From contig NZ_CANLXG010000001.1 in NCBI RefSeq assembly GCF_947495025.1, forward strand, positions 806,001 to 870,000: 64,000 bases of DNA, given 5' to 3'. The DNA is from an uncultured Roseobacter sp. Its GTDB lineage: Bacteria; Pseudomonadota; Alphaproteobacteria; Rhodobacterales; Rhodobacteraceae. The position numbers were made by a program, and so were the translations under genes. The notes beneath the pieces are model-generated. The model saw only the letters and a program-made list of their open reading frames with translations, searched no databases and was not told the DNA's origin. Positions 55,884-64,000 of this stretch are shown one piece after another (position 1 is the stretch's first letter; every line of letters begins with the position of its first letter).

Positions 55884-56920
55884 CCGCGACTGTATCCATT
55901 AATGCGCTGAGCCACTGGTTTGGTGACTTTCAGGCCTTGTCTGACGTCAGCCTCAACATTGATGCGGGCGAGTATGTGACCCTGCTGGGTCCCTCTGGCT
56001 GCGGGAAAACGACGCTGCTTTCTGTGCTGGGTGGGTTTATCGCACCAACCCGCGGAGATGTCATAATCGGTGGCCGGGATATGACACGTGTGCCTCCCGC
56101 ACAGCGTCCAACCACAACAATGTTTCAGGATTACGCGCTCTTTCCCCATATGTCCTTGCGCGACAATGTGGGTTTCGGACTGCGTATGGCTGGCCGGAAA
56201 CGGAAAGAACGACACAGACGTGCAGGCGAGATGCTGGAGCTGGTCGGTCTGGGCGATGCGCAGACCGCACGGCCGCACGAACTGTCAGGCGGCCAGCGGC
56301 AACGGGTGGCCCTGGCACGCGCACTGGCGGTCAGACCGGACGTACTGCTGCTTGATGAGCCGCTTGGCGCGCTTGATCTCAAGCTGCGCCGGGCAATGCA
56401 GGACGAACTCAAGGACATCCAGCGACAGGTAGGCACAACCTTTGTACATGTGACACACGATCAGGAAGAGGCGATGGCAATCGCTGACCGGATCGTTGTG
56501 ATGAATGCCGGCCGTATCGAGGATGAAGGCACCCCGGCGCGGATATACCGCGCGCCTGCCTCGCTGTTTTCCGCGGATTTCATGGGCGAGATGAACCATA
56601 TTCCCGCGCGGCTTTCGGGTGGTCAGGCCCTGACGCCTTTCGGAGATATTCCTGCGGATGGCCCCGAAGGATCACGTGTTGTCGTCTGTGTCCGGCCCGA
56701 GGCCCTGAGCACCACAGACGGCCCTCTTTCAACTGGTCCCTCGATCCTGCGCGATGTGGCGTTTTTCGGCACCCATATCCGCGTGCACCTTGAACCTGAA
56801 GCGGCCCCGGGTCGCATACTGACAGCTCACCTGCCACCGGACACAAAAGTGTCTCAGGGCGACACACTCAGTTTGTCGGCAGATCTGGCCGCCGTCATTA
56901 TGTTCCCGGTCGAGGAGTAA
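55880..56920 (+). CDS. ABC transporter ATP-binding protein (PotA-like)
   Basis: 346 aa ATPase. Walker A GPSGCGKTT, Q-loop FQDYALFPHM, signature LSGGQRQR, Walker B VLLLDEPLGALD, H-loop THDQEEAMAI, and a C-terminal TOBE domain from about residue 265. The start overlaps the permease stop by 4 bp. Sequence type fits polyamine/opine/ferric-type CUT-unrelated importers. Confidence 0.9.
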   Translation: MTATVSINALSHWFGDFQALSDVSLNIDAGEYVTLLGPSGCGKTTLLSVLGGFIAPTRGDVIIGGRDMTRVPPAQRPTTTMFQDYALFPHMSLRDNVGFGLRMAGRKRKERHRRAGEMLELVGLGDAQTARPHELSGGQRQRVALARALAVRPDVLLLDEPLGALDLKLRRAMQDELKDIQRQVGTTFVHVTHDQEEAMAIADRIVVMNAGRIEDEGTPARIYRAPASLFSADFMGEMNHIPARLSGGQALTPFGDIPADGPEGSRVVVCVRPEALSTTDGPLSTGPSILRDVAFFGTHIRVHLEPEAAPGRILTAHLPPDTKVSQGDTLSLSADLAAVIMFPVEE

Positions 56921-56923
56921 AGC

Positions 56924-57655
56924 ATGGAACGCGTCAGACCACAGGACTGGTATCGTACAGAACGTCGGGCGGACGACATCACGCTGATCGACGAGCCGTT
57001 TATTCAGGCCTTTTACCGCTGCAACATGTGGCATGTCAGAGGGCGGGACAGGGACATGCTGGTCGACAGTGGCATGGGCGTGGTGTCACTGCGCAAGTGG
57101 GTCCCGCTGGTGACAGAACGCAGCCTGACGGCAGTGGCCAGCCACACCCATTTTGACCATATCGGTTGTCATCATGAATTCGCAGACCGCTGCGTGCACA
57201 GACTTGAGGCCGGTATCCTGGCTGATCCGAACAACGCGGCAACACTCGCCGATCCGTATGTCACAGACGACATCTTCGACGGCCTGCCCCCTCTGCCCTA
57301 TACGTCTGCTGAGTATACGGTGCCACCGGCGCCGGCGACCCGGCTGCTCGACGATGGCGACATCATTGATCTGGGTGACCGGCATTTTGAGGTCATCCAT
57401 ACACCCGGGCATTCCCCCGGTGGCATTGCACTGTGGGAGGCGGCAACCGCCACGCTGTTTTCCGGCGACATCGTGTATGATGGCCCTCTGATCGAAGATA
57501 CCTATCACGCCGACGCAGGCGATTATTACCGGTCAATGGTCCGGCTTTTCGATCTGCCCGTCCGCACCGTTCACGGCGGCCATTTCGGCAGCTACGGTCA
57601 GGAGCGACATCGGCAGATCATACGTGCCTGGCTGGATGGAAAAGAGAAAGCATAA
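56924..57655 (+). CDS. Metallo-beta-lactamase-fold hydrolase
   Basis: 243 aa cytoplasmic enzyme. Zinc ligands are visible in SHTHFDHIG (His74, His76, Asp78, His79), HTPGHSPGG (His), FSGDIVYDG (Asp) and VHGGHFGS (His). It is the last gene of the importer operon, 4 bp after the ATPase stop, so it probably processes the imported compound, for example by ester, amide or lactone hydrolysis (inference). Confidence 0.88.
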   Translation: MERVRPQDWYRTERRADDITLIDEPFIQAFYRCNMWHVRGRDRDMLVDSGMGVVSLRKWVPLVTERSLTAVASHTHFDHIGCHHEFADRCVHRLEAGILADPNNAATLADPYVTDDIFDGLPPLPYTSAEYTVPPAPATRLLDDGDIIDLGDRHFEVIHTPGHSPGGIALWEAATATLFSGDIVYDGPLIEDTYHADAGDYYRSMVRLFDLPVRTVHGGHFGSYGQERHRQIIRAWLDGKEKA

Positions 57656-57670
57656 ACCCTGAAAAGGGTT
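57655..57670 (+). terminator. Short stem after the MBL gene
   Basis: AACCCT-GAAA-AGGGTT hairpin immediately at the stop of the hydrolase gene. Six-bp stem with a GNRA loop; no T run follows. Confidence 0.4.
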
Positions 57671-58099
57671 ACTCTTCAGACTTCTGTGCGGCGGGGTTAA
57701 ACCGCTGCAGACTGCTTACGGGCTCAATCCACGGCGTCCCCGTTTGGTCTGCTTCAAGCGACGGAGCGCGTCAGATCTCTTGTCCGGTTGCGCGCGCCGG
57801 GGTCATGCCGCGCGAGACCTGCCGGCAGGAGGGCATGCCTTCAGCCACTGGCAGGATCGCCATGATGCGCTGAGGCCGGATCGGGCGATCTGTCTGATGA
57901 GTGCCAGCCCGGGAAGCGAAGTACGGAGGAGGATCGGCGGCATGCATGTCTACCGGCGCGTTGCATGAAGGCCCGAATGATCTGCCGTTCATCGGCCTGT
58001 ACCCCGCACTGCGGCTCTGGGGCAACGCTTCGGACACCATCAGTGTCGCGTACTTTCACGAAGGCCGGGGTGCAGCCGCATCGCACCAAAGATCTCAGG
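57671..58099. other. Gene-poor stretch, nothing recognised
   Basis: About 430 bp between the MBL gene and cobO. Short open frames occur on both strands (up to 89 codons) without recognisable motifs or good ribosome sites. It may be a decayed gene or a non-coding region. One small inverted repeat, GCGG-GGTTAAA-CCGC, sits near 57690. Confidence 0.5.
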
Positions 58100-58708
58100 T
58101 CAGAACTCAACGCCTTTCTGGGCCTTCACCCCGTCCCGGAACGGGTGCCGCAGCAGCGTCATTTCGGTTACCAGGTCCGCCGCCTCAATCAGCTCAGGCT
58201 TGGCGTTGCGGCCTGTCAGACAGACATGCGTCATATGCGGCTTTTCATTCTGCAGAAAGGCCACGACCTCATCAATATCCAGATAATCATAGCGCAGCGC
58301 GATATTGATCTCATCCAGCAGTACAAACCCGATCTCCGGATCCAGGATCTGCTCCCTGGCGATCTTCCAGCCGTTCTGAGCCGCAGCGATATCGCGTTCA
58401 CGGTCCTGGGTTTCCCAGGTAAAGCCCTCGCCAGATACGAAAAACCGGCATTCATCAGCAAAACGATCGCGCAGGAATGTCTTTTCACCGGTGTCCCAGT
58501 TGCCTTTGATGAACTGCACTACAGCACAGGGAATTTCATGCGCGATGCAGCGCATGATCATGCCAAACCCGGAGGAGGATTTGCCCTTGCCCGGACCGGT
58601 GTGGACCATGATCAGACCCTTCTCTTCGGTCTTGGTCTCCATCATTTTGTCACGCGCGGCTTTGATCTTGCGCATCTTTTCCGCGTGGCGTTCGTTCTCG
58701 TCGGTCAT
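58100..58708 (-). CDS. cobO: Cob(I)yrinic acid a,c-diamide adenosyltransferase
   Basis: ATP:corrinoid adenosyltransferase (CobA/CobO/BtuR family) of coenzyme B12 synthesis. About 202 aa from ATG 58708 (GGAGAACCCCG upstream), usual length. The P-loop is MVHTGPGKGKSSSGFGM; VVQFIKGNW, FVLLDEINIALRYDYLD and HVCLTGRNAKPELIEAADLVTEM are conserved. It is divergent from the cobalamin riboswitch-controlled cob operon. Confidence 0.95.
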   Translation of the reverse strand: MTDENERHAEKMRKIKAARDKMMETKTEEKGLIMVHTGPGKGKSSSGFGMIMRCIAHEIPCAVVQFIKGNWDTGEKTFLRDRFADECRFFVSGEGFTWETQDRERDIAAAQNGWKIAREQILDPEIGFVLLDEINIALRYDYLDIDEVVAFLQNEKPHMTHVCLTGRNAKPELIEAADLVTEMTLLRHPFRDGVKAQKGVEF

Positions 58709-58802
58709 CGGGGTTCTCCGGTGGCGGGTTCTGGGCCGCACTAAACGCATTCCGCAAAGCGATGGTCAACCATTGACATCCCCCCCGCTGCCTGAACAAT
58801 GC

Positions 58803-59012
58803 ATGCTTCGATGGTTGTTCCGGATTGCACCGGAACGCAAAAGGGAACGCGGTGAAATACCGTGGCTGCCCCCGCAACTGTAAGCGGAGAGCGTGCCTGC
58901 ACCATGCCACTGGTCCGACCGGACCGGGAAGGCGCAGGAGCGCATCGACCCGCAAGCCAGGAGACCTGCCATCGCGTAACGCAAATCAGCCCGGGCGGGG
59001 TGTCCCGGAGGA
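58803..59012 (+). ncRNA. Cobalamin riboswitch with translational expression platform
   Basis: Core elements are in order: AAAAGGGAA, CCCCCGCAACTGTAAGCGG and GCCAGGAGACCTGCC. P1 is CGATGG (58809-58814) with CCATCG (58969-58974). A following hairpin CCGGG/CCCGG (58991-59008) ends within the Shine-Dalgarno GGAGGA (59007-59012), so B12 binding could hide the ribosome site of the downstream leader and operon. Confidence 0.93.
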
Positions 59013-59021
59013 AAGAGAGAG

Positions 59022-59084
59022 ATGATGTACCCAGCTGCCACGCCAGTGGAATGCCGCCCTTCGGGGAGGTATTCGCATGACTGA
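59022..59084 (+). CDS. Possible 20-residue leader ORF in the cob operon
   Basis: ATG 59022 (or 59025) has the strong GGAGGA 9 nt upstream, the very site gated by the riboswitch hairpin. The frame runs 20 codons and its stop overlaps the start of the DUF1636 gene (ATGACTGA), so translation may be coupled. The downstream gene has its own weaker GGGGAGG. The peptide contains one Cys and no known motif. Confidence 0.35.
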   Translation: MMYPAATPVECRPSGRYSHD

Positions 59085-59454
59085 AACCACCGAACTGCTT
59101 GTCTGCATCAAATGCAAACGCGGCACAGAGGTGACCGGTGACGGCGAACGTCCCGGCACCCGCCTGATGGAAGAGCTGCAGGCGCGGGGGATGCCCGATG
59201 GTGTCGTGCTCAAAGCCGCCGAATGCCTGCAGAACTGCGATCACGGCTGTTCCGTTGCGCTGCGCGGCGGGCCCGCAAAATGGACCTATGTGTACGGAAA
59301 TCTGCACGAGACGTCGCATCTGGACACGCTGCTGGAGGGCGCTGCCCTTTATCATGAGGCCGGTGATGGTCTGATCCCGTGGCGCACGCGCCCGGAACAT
59401 TTCAAACGTAACTGTATCGCGCGCATTCCGCCGCTGGAGGACAACAATGGCTGA
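59077..59454 (+). CDS. DUF1636 metal-binding protein of the cobalamin operon
   Basis: 125 aa. The thioredoxin-like ferredoxin pattern is visible: LLVCIKCKRG near the N-terminus and CLQNCDHGCSVAL in the middle, five cysteines that could bind a [2Fe-2S] cluster or metal. DUF1636 genes are found beside cobW/cobN in alphaproteobacteria, so a role in metal handling for cobaltochelation is likely but unproven. It overlaps cobW by 8 bp. Confidence 0.85.
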   Translation: MTETTELLVCIKCKRGTEVTGDGERPGTRLMEELQARGMPDGVVLKAAECLQNCDHGCSVALRGGPAKWTYVYGNLHETSHLDTLLEGAALYHEAGDGLIPWRTRPEHFKRNCIARIPPLEDNNG

Positions 59455-60499
59455 TCTGGCAAAACTTCCTGTGACCGTCGTAACGGGCTTTCTGGGCTCG
59501 GGCAAAACCACACTGATCTCGAACCTGATCAAAAACCCAGGCGGCAAACGTCTGGCGGTGGTTGTAAACGAGTTCGGCGACGTGGGCGTGGACGGCGATA
59601 TCCTCAAAAGCTGTGCCATCCCGGACTGCCCGGCGGAAAACATCATGGAACTGGCGAACGGCTGCATCTGCTGCACGGTTGCTGATGATTTTATTCCGAC
59701 GATCGAGGCGCTGATGGCGCTGGAGCCGCGTCCCGAACATATCATCATCGAAACCTCCGGGCTGGCCCTGCCGAAACCTCTGCTCAAGGCGTTTGACTGG
59801 CCGGATATCCGTTCAAAGATCACCGTGGATGGGGTGATCGCGCTTGCCGATGCCGAAGCGGTAGCCGCCGGCCGGTTTGCGACAGATGTCGCCGCTGTGG
59901 ATGCCCAGCGTCTGGCGGATGAGAGCATTGACCACGAAACGCCGCTGTCTGAGGTTTTCGAGGACCAGATTTCCTGCGCTGACATTATCCTGCTGACCAA
60001 GCCCGATCTCGCCGGTCCGGAAGGTGTCGCAAAGGCCCGCGCCGTGATCGAGGCCGAAAGCCCGCGCGCCATACCGGTGGTCGAGGTCGCAGAAGGTGAA
60101 GTGGACCCGCGCATCATCCTCGGGCTGGAGGCCGCGGCAGAAGACGACATGGACGCGCGCCCCTCGCATCACGATGGCCATGACGATCACGAGCACGATG
60201 ATTTTGACTCGGTCGTTATAGACATCCCCGAGATCACAGATCCTGCCGAGCTGGTCGCCCGCATCGAGGACCTGGCGCGCAGCCAGAACGTGCTGCGGGT
60301 CAAGGGCTATGCCGCTGTTGCCGGCAAACCGATGCGTCTGCTGGTACAGGCTGTGGGAGCCCGTGTGCGTCACCAGTACGACCAGCCCTGGGGCGACCGC
60401 CCCCGCGCAGGCCGGCTGGTGGTGATCGGCGAGCATGACGATATCAGTATGGATGCAATCCGTGCCGTTCTGTCGCCCGCCCGTGAGGCTGCCGAGTAA
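59447..60499 (+). CDS. cobW: CobW GTPase, metal chaperone of cobalamin synthesis
   Basis: 350 aa G3E GTPase. The P-loop is TGFLGSGKTT, the metal-binding CICC motif sits in ELANGCICCTV, and Walker B/G-motifs include IIIETSGLALP and LLTKPDL. A histidine/aspartate-rich loop (HHDGHDDHEHDD, about 244-255) probably binds cobalt. It is thought to deliver Co2+ to the CobNST chelatase. It lies directly before cobN. Confidence 0.95.
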   Translation: MADLAKLPVTVVTGFLGSGKTTLISNLIKNPGGKRLAVVVNEFGDVGVDGDILKSCAIPDCPAENIMELANGCICCTVADDFIPTIEALMALEPRPEHIIIETSGLALPKPLLKAFDWPDIRSKITVDGVIALADAEAVAAGRFATDVAAVDAQRLADESIDHETPLSEVFEDQISCADIILLTKPDLAGPEGVAKARAVIEAESPRAIPVVEVAEGEVDPRIILGLEAAAEDDMDARPSHHDGHDDHEHDDFDSVVIDIPEITDPAELVARIEDLARSQNVLRVKGYAAVAGKPMRLLVQAVGARVRHQYDQPWGDRPRAGRLVVIGEHDDISMDAIRAVLSPAREAAE

Positions 60500-60505
60500 C
60501 AGCCC

Positions 60506-63500
60506 ATGCATGTTGTCTTCCGCGAAAGCCACGGTCTGGAAGAGACAGAGACGCCAACAGATCTGGGGCAGTCGCCTGCAGATCTGGTGGTGCTCAGCCT
60601 GTCGGATTCTGATCTTGGCGCCCTCGCGGAAGCCTGGCATCGCGGCGGCGGCCCCGAGGGCCGGCTGCCGGGTCTGAGGCTTGCCAATATTGCAGCGCTC
60701 AAACACCCGCTGTCCGTCGATACCTACGTGGACCAGACCCTCAGCGGCGCAAAAGGCATTCTGATCCGGCTGATTGGCGGTGTGCCCTACTGGCCATATG
60801 GTCTGCAACAGATCGAGGCGCTGGCGCGGGAAAAAGGCATCGCGCTTGCCGTTCTGCCGGCCGACGGACGCACCGATGACCGCCTGGATGCGGTGTCGAC
60901 CCTGCCCGTTTCGACCCTGCGCCGCCTGCAGCATCTTTGCGATACCGGCGGGGTTGTCGCCTGGCAGGCTGCTCTGGCGCAGATGGCGCTGGCATCCGGT
61001 CTTTATGCCGGTCCCGTACGTGGCGCCAAAACCCTGCCCGTTGTGGGTGGCTGGACGCCGGAACACGGGGTGACCTGCCCGGTGCTGGCCCGCGAAACAT
61101 CAAAGCCGCTGGTCCTGGTCGTCTTTTACCGCTCGTACCTGGTCGCCGCTGATCTCGCACCCGTCGAGGGGCTCTTTACAGTGCTCGGGGCCGAAGGTTT
61201 TTCGGTGATGGGCCTGTTTGCCCCCTCTCTGAAAGCACCGGGTGCAGCCGAATGGCTGCGGCGGCAGTGCGCGCACCTGCAACCTGCAGCGATCGTCAAT
61301 GCCACCTCTTTTTCCGGCCAGGGCGCTCAGGGCCGCTCACCTCTCGACGCCGCAGAGGTGCCGGTCTTTCAGGTGGCGCTGGCCACCTCGCGCGAGGAGG
61401 CCTGGGCCGGAGCCGAACGCGGGCTGTCGCCTGCTGATCTGGCCATGCATGTAGTGATGCCCGAGGTGGATGGTCGTATTTTCGCCGGTGTCGCGTCGTT
61501 CAAGGAACCACAACCGCGCGATCCGCATCTCGAATTCTCGCGCTTCGTCCACAAGGCCCACAAGGAACGTATCCGCGCCGTGGCAAAACGCGTGAAAGCC
61601 TGGACGTCGCTGGCGGCAAAACCGCCCCGGGAACGACGCGTTGGTCTGTTGTTGTCCACGTATCCCGGGCGTGACTGGAACACGGCGCATGCCGTTGGCC
61701 TCGATGCCATCGCGTCGGCAGATGCCATTCTGGAAGATCTCAGAACGGCAGGCTATCTGACGGATGGCGGCGTTTCACCGGCCGACATCGACACCGCACA
61801 TGAAAGCTGGCCCGCAGCAGAATACGCCGCCGCCCTCTCGGAGCTGCCAGCAGCGCCGCGTTGTGAGCTTGAAGAAGCCTGGGGCCAGCATGACGGTCCG
61901 ATGACAATGCGCGCTTTCCGGCGCGGAAATGTGATCATCGGGCTGCAGCCCGAACGCGGCAATCCGCTCAACCGTGGTGATGAATACCACGATCTGTCGC
62001 GCGTTCCCTGCCATGACTACGTAGGTTTTTACCTGTGGCTGCGCAGCCAGGTGGATGTCATCGTGCACATCGGCGCACATGGGACACTTGAATGGCTGCC
62101 GGGCAAATCGGCGGCGCTGTCCGGCGACTGCTGGCCCGAGGTTCTGACGGGCGCAACCCCGGTCATCTACCCGTTCATCGTAAATGATCCGGGTGAGGCC
62201 GCTCAGGCCAAACGGCGCATCGGGGCCGTCACGCTCGGGCATATTCCGCCGCCCATGGCGCAGGCCGCGACCCCTGCCCGTCTGTCCCGGCTGGAGGCCC
62301 TGCTGGATGAATTTTCCAACGCTGACGGTCTGGACCCGAAGCGGCGCGACCGCCTGCAGGACGACATCCGGGAGGAGGCGCGCGCCCTGGGTGTGGAGGA
62401 CGATCTCGGACTGGACGCTGCAGGCTGTCCAGCCGAGGCCATCACGCGGATCGACCGGTTTGTCTGTGACGTCAAGGACAGCCAGTTCGGCGACGGGCTG
62501 CATATCTGGGGACGGACACCGCCCTCTGGCGCGCATTTCGACACCGCAGCATCCGCCAGTGCCGAACGCAACAGCCTGATCGCCGCCCTCGACGGGCGCC
62601 GTATCGATGGCGGTCCTTCCGGCTCGCCTTGGCGCGGGCGGATGGATGTTCTGCCGACCGGGCGCAACCTTTATACCGTGGACCAGCGGTCGGTCCCGAC
62701 GCGCGCCGCCTTCGCACAGGGCCGAAAGCTGGCTGCGGAATTTGTACGCCGTTATCTTCAGGACGAGGGCAACTGGCCCCGGTCGCTGGTTGTCGACCTC
62801 TGGGGGTCCGCGACAATGCGCACCGCCGGCGAGGAATTCGCGATGGCGCTGGACCTGATGGGTGTGCGGCCGGTCTGGGACGAGGCATCAGAACGCGTTT
62901 CCGGTATCGAGGTTGTCCCGATTACCGAGCTGGACCGCCCGCGTGTCGACGTCACCCTGCGTGTATCGGGCCTGTTCCGGGATGTGTTTCAGACGCTGAC
63001 GGCGCTTTATGCCCAGGCGGTGCGGGTCCTTGCCGCGCGCGACGAGGCGGACGACTGGAACCCCTATGTTGCTGCCGCCGGCCCCCGTGTTTTCGGCCCT
63101 GCCCCTGGCAGTTTCGGGGTCGGTATGGACCCGCTGATCGGAGACTATTCCGATGCTGCGCGAAAAGCTGCAGGAGAGGCCTGGCTGGCGGCGTCTTCCT
63201 GGGCGATTGACGGTGCCGACATCACGCATGAGCCGGATGCTGTGCGCACGCGTGTCTCCGAAGCCTCTGCCTTTCTGCATCTTCAGGACCTGCCAGAGAC
63301 GGATATTCTGCTGGCCAGCGACTATGCCACGCACGAGGCCGGTTTTGCCGCAGCCCAGGCTGTCACAGGAGGTGCAGCACGGCTTTTTCACATGGACGCC
63401 ACCGATATGGAAATCCCGCGCAGCCGGACTTTGGCCGAGGAGGTCGCCCGCGTAGTACACGGTCGTGCCACGCAACCCGGATGGATTGCGGGCATGCGGC

Positions 63501-63766
63501 GGCACGGGTTCCGGGGTGCTGCTGAAATTGCCGCGACGCTGGAAAACATGGCGGCCTTTGCACAACTGGCCGACGTGGTGCAGGGACATCTTTTCGACCT
63601 CTATTTCGACGCTACGCTGGGCGATCCGGATGTGGCAGGGTTCATCGGCGACGCAAACCCCGAAGCACTGGCGGCGATGAAAGACAGGTTTGCCGCACTG
63701 CATGCCGCGGGTCTGTGGAAATCCCGCCGCAACTCGATCCTTGCCGCCCTGCAGGCCGCCGAATGA
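60506..63766 (+). CDS. cobN: Cobaltochelatase large subunit
   Basis: 1,086-aa CobN/magnesium-chelatase H-type protein that inserts cobalt into hydrogenobyrinic acid a,c-diamide with CobS and CobT (not in this window). Conserved stretches include VHIGAHGTLEWLPGKS and LVVDLWGSATMRTAGEEFAMAL. It is shorter than the roughly 1,250-aa Pseudomonas denitrificans protein. It lies 6 bp after cobW and overlaps cobG by 4 bp. Confidence 0.94.
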   Translation: MHVVFRESHGLEETETPTDLGQSPADLVVLSLSDSDLGALAEAWHRGGGPEGRLPGLRLANIAALKHPLSVDTYVDQTLSGAKGILIRLIGGVPYWPYGLQQIEALAREKGIALAVLPADGRTDDRLDAVSTLPVSTLRRLQHLCDTGGVVAWQAALAQMALASGLYAGPVRGAKTLPVVGGWTPEHGVTCPVLARETSKPLVLVVFYRSYLVAADLAPVEGLFTVLGAEGFSVMGLFAPSLKAPGAAEWLRRQCAHLQPAAIVNATSFSGQGAQGRSPLDAAEVPVFQVALATSREEAWAGAERGLSPADLAMHVVMPEVDGRIFAGVASFKEPQPRDPHLEFSRFVHKAHKERIRAVAKRVKAWTSLAAKPPRERRVGLLLSTYPGRDWNTAHAVGLDAIASADAILEDLRTAGYLTDGGVSPADIDTAHESWPAAEYAAALSELPAAPRCELEEAWGQHDGPMTMRAFRRGNVIIGLQPERGNPLNRGDEYHDLSRVPCHDYVGFYLWLRSQVDVIVHIGAHGTLEWLPGKSAALSGDCWPEVLTGATPVIYPFIVNDPGEAAQAKRRIGAVTLGHIPPPMAQAATPARLSRLEALLDEFSNADGLDPKRRDRLQDDIREEARALGVEDDLGLDAAGCPAEAITRIDRFVCDVKDSQFGDGLHIWGRTPPSGAHFDTAASASAERNSLIAALDGRRIDGGPSGSPWRGRMDVLPTGRNLYTVDQRSVPTRAAFAQGRKLAAEFVRRYLQDEGNWPRSLVVDLWGSATMRTAGEEFAMALDLMGVRPVWDEASERVSGIEVVPITELDRPRVDVTLRVSGLFRDVFQTLTALYAQAVRVLAARDEADDWNPYVAAAGPRVFGPAPGSFGVGMDPLIGDYSDAARKAAGEAWLAASSWAIDGADITHEPDAVRTRVSEASAFLHLQDLPETDILLASDYATHEAGFAAAQAVTGGAARLFHMDATDMEIPRSRTLAEEVARVVHGRATQPGWIAGMRRHGFRGAAEIAATLENMAAFAQLADVVQGHLFDLYFDATLGDPDVAGFIGDANPEALAAMKDRFAALHAAGLWKSRRNSILAALQAAE

Positions 63767-64000
63767 GTGCAATCCCCAAGATAAAGGGCTGGTGCCCCGG
63801 GGCCTGGCGGCCGATGATGTCCGGCGACGGGCTTGTTGTGCGGATACGCCCGCATCTGAACCGGCTGACCCGGGACCAGGGGCTCAGGCTTGCGGATCTG
63901 GCGAAGTCTTTCGGGAGCGGGATCATTGATCTGACCTCGCGCGCCAATCTCCAGATCAGAGGCGTTTCGACGGACCGGCATCAGGGTCTGATTGCTGAAC
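63763..64000 (+). CDS. cobG: Precorrin-3B synthase, N-terminal part
   Basis: 79 codons are visible before the window ends. The sequence IKGWCPGAWRPMMSGDGLVVRI and DLTSRANLQIRG match the nitrite/sulfite-reductase ferredoxin-like half-domain of CobG. This monooxygenase belongs to the aerobic B12 pathway, so the organism uses oxygen-dependent ring contraction. The start ATG overlaps the cobN stop. Confidence 0.9.
   Translation, partial: MSAIPKIKGWCPGAWRPMMSGDGLVVRIRPHLNRLTRDQGLRLADLAKSFGSGIIDLTSRANLQIRGVSTDRHQGLIAE

Noticed and set aside
58741..60150. Large minus-strand ORF opposite DUF1636 and cobW
   Set aside because: Low-complexity Ser/Arg-rich translation antisense to genes with conserved motifs and to the cobalamin riboswitch.
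59813..61066. Minus-strand ORF opposite cobW/cobN
   Set aside because: No motif; antisense shadow of strongly conserved cobalamin genes.

Overview
The window looks like a chromosomal segment of a marine alphaproteobacterium of the Rhodobacteraceae (Roseobacter group). The signs are high GC with dense operons joined by ATGA/GTGA/TAATG overlaps, an aglEFGAK alpha-glucoside system, several TRAP/ABC importers, a tandem glycine riboswitch in front of a DadA-like oxidase, and an aerobic cobalamin (cobW-cobN-cobG) operon under a cobalamin riboswitch. No insertion sequence, phage gene or CRISPR array was seen. The taxonomic statement is inference from gene content; no search was run.

Layout. 1-3.3 kb: type I secretion ABC protein (cut by the window edge) and its TolC partner, minus strand. 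3.4-3.8 kb: DUF3307 membrane protein. 4-12.9 kb: alpha-glucoside uptake and hydrolysis operon aglE-F-G-A-K (minus), divergent from a LacI regulator and a GH1 beta-glucosidase (plus), with a palindromic operator between. 12.9-14.7 kb: di-haem cytochrome c peroxidase-like gene and a Sel1-repeat protein. 14.7-22.3 kb: a probable sulfoquinovose (sulfo-SMO) locus. It has a flavin-dependent monooxygenase, an aldo-keto reductase and a flavin reductase in the order smoC-B-A, followed by a TRAP transporter, with a divergent GntR regulator and a Gfo/Idh/MocA protein that could be an NAD-dependent sulfoquinovosidase. 23.3 kb: tRNA-Thr(TGT). 23.5-32.3 kb: a three-gene phosphorelay made of a 2,491-residue hybrid kinase with eleven GAF domains, an HPt protein and a receiver-nucleotide cyclase. 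32.4-33.9 kb: tandem glycine riboswitch and dadA-like gene.

33.9-48.9 kb is a Wzx/Wzy-type exopolysaccharide locus: three glycosyltransferases, flippase, Wza-like lipoprotein, hybrid kinase with a periplasmic partner, galU, a WecG/phosphoglycosyltransferase fusion, a LuxR-type response regulator, a Wzz-like protein and a Wzy/ligase-like protein. Four copies of a 16-bp dyad close to CTAYCC-N4-GGRTAG lie upstream of all its transcription units, three of them 78-94 bp before a start codon. This suggests one regulator, plausibly the LuxR protein, controls the whole locus.

48.9-57.7 kb: a DUF3604 protein, a GntR regulator with an 18-bp perfect palindrome upstream, a TetR regulator, and a polyamine-type ABC importer operon ending in a metallo-beta-lactamase-fold hydrolase. 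57.7-58.1 kb has no recognisable gene. 58.1-64 kb: cobO (minus) and, divergently, a cobalamin riboswitch, a possible 20-codon leader ORF, a DUF1636 protein, cobW, cobN and the start of cobG.
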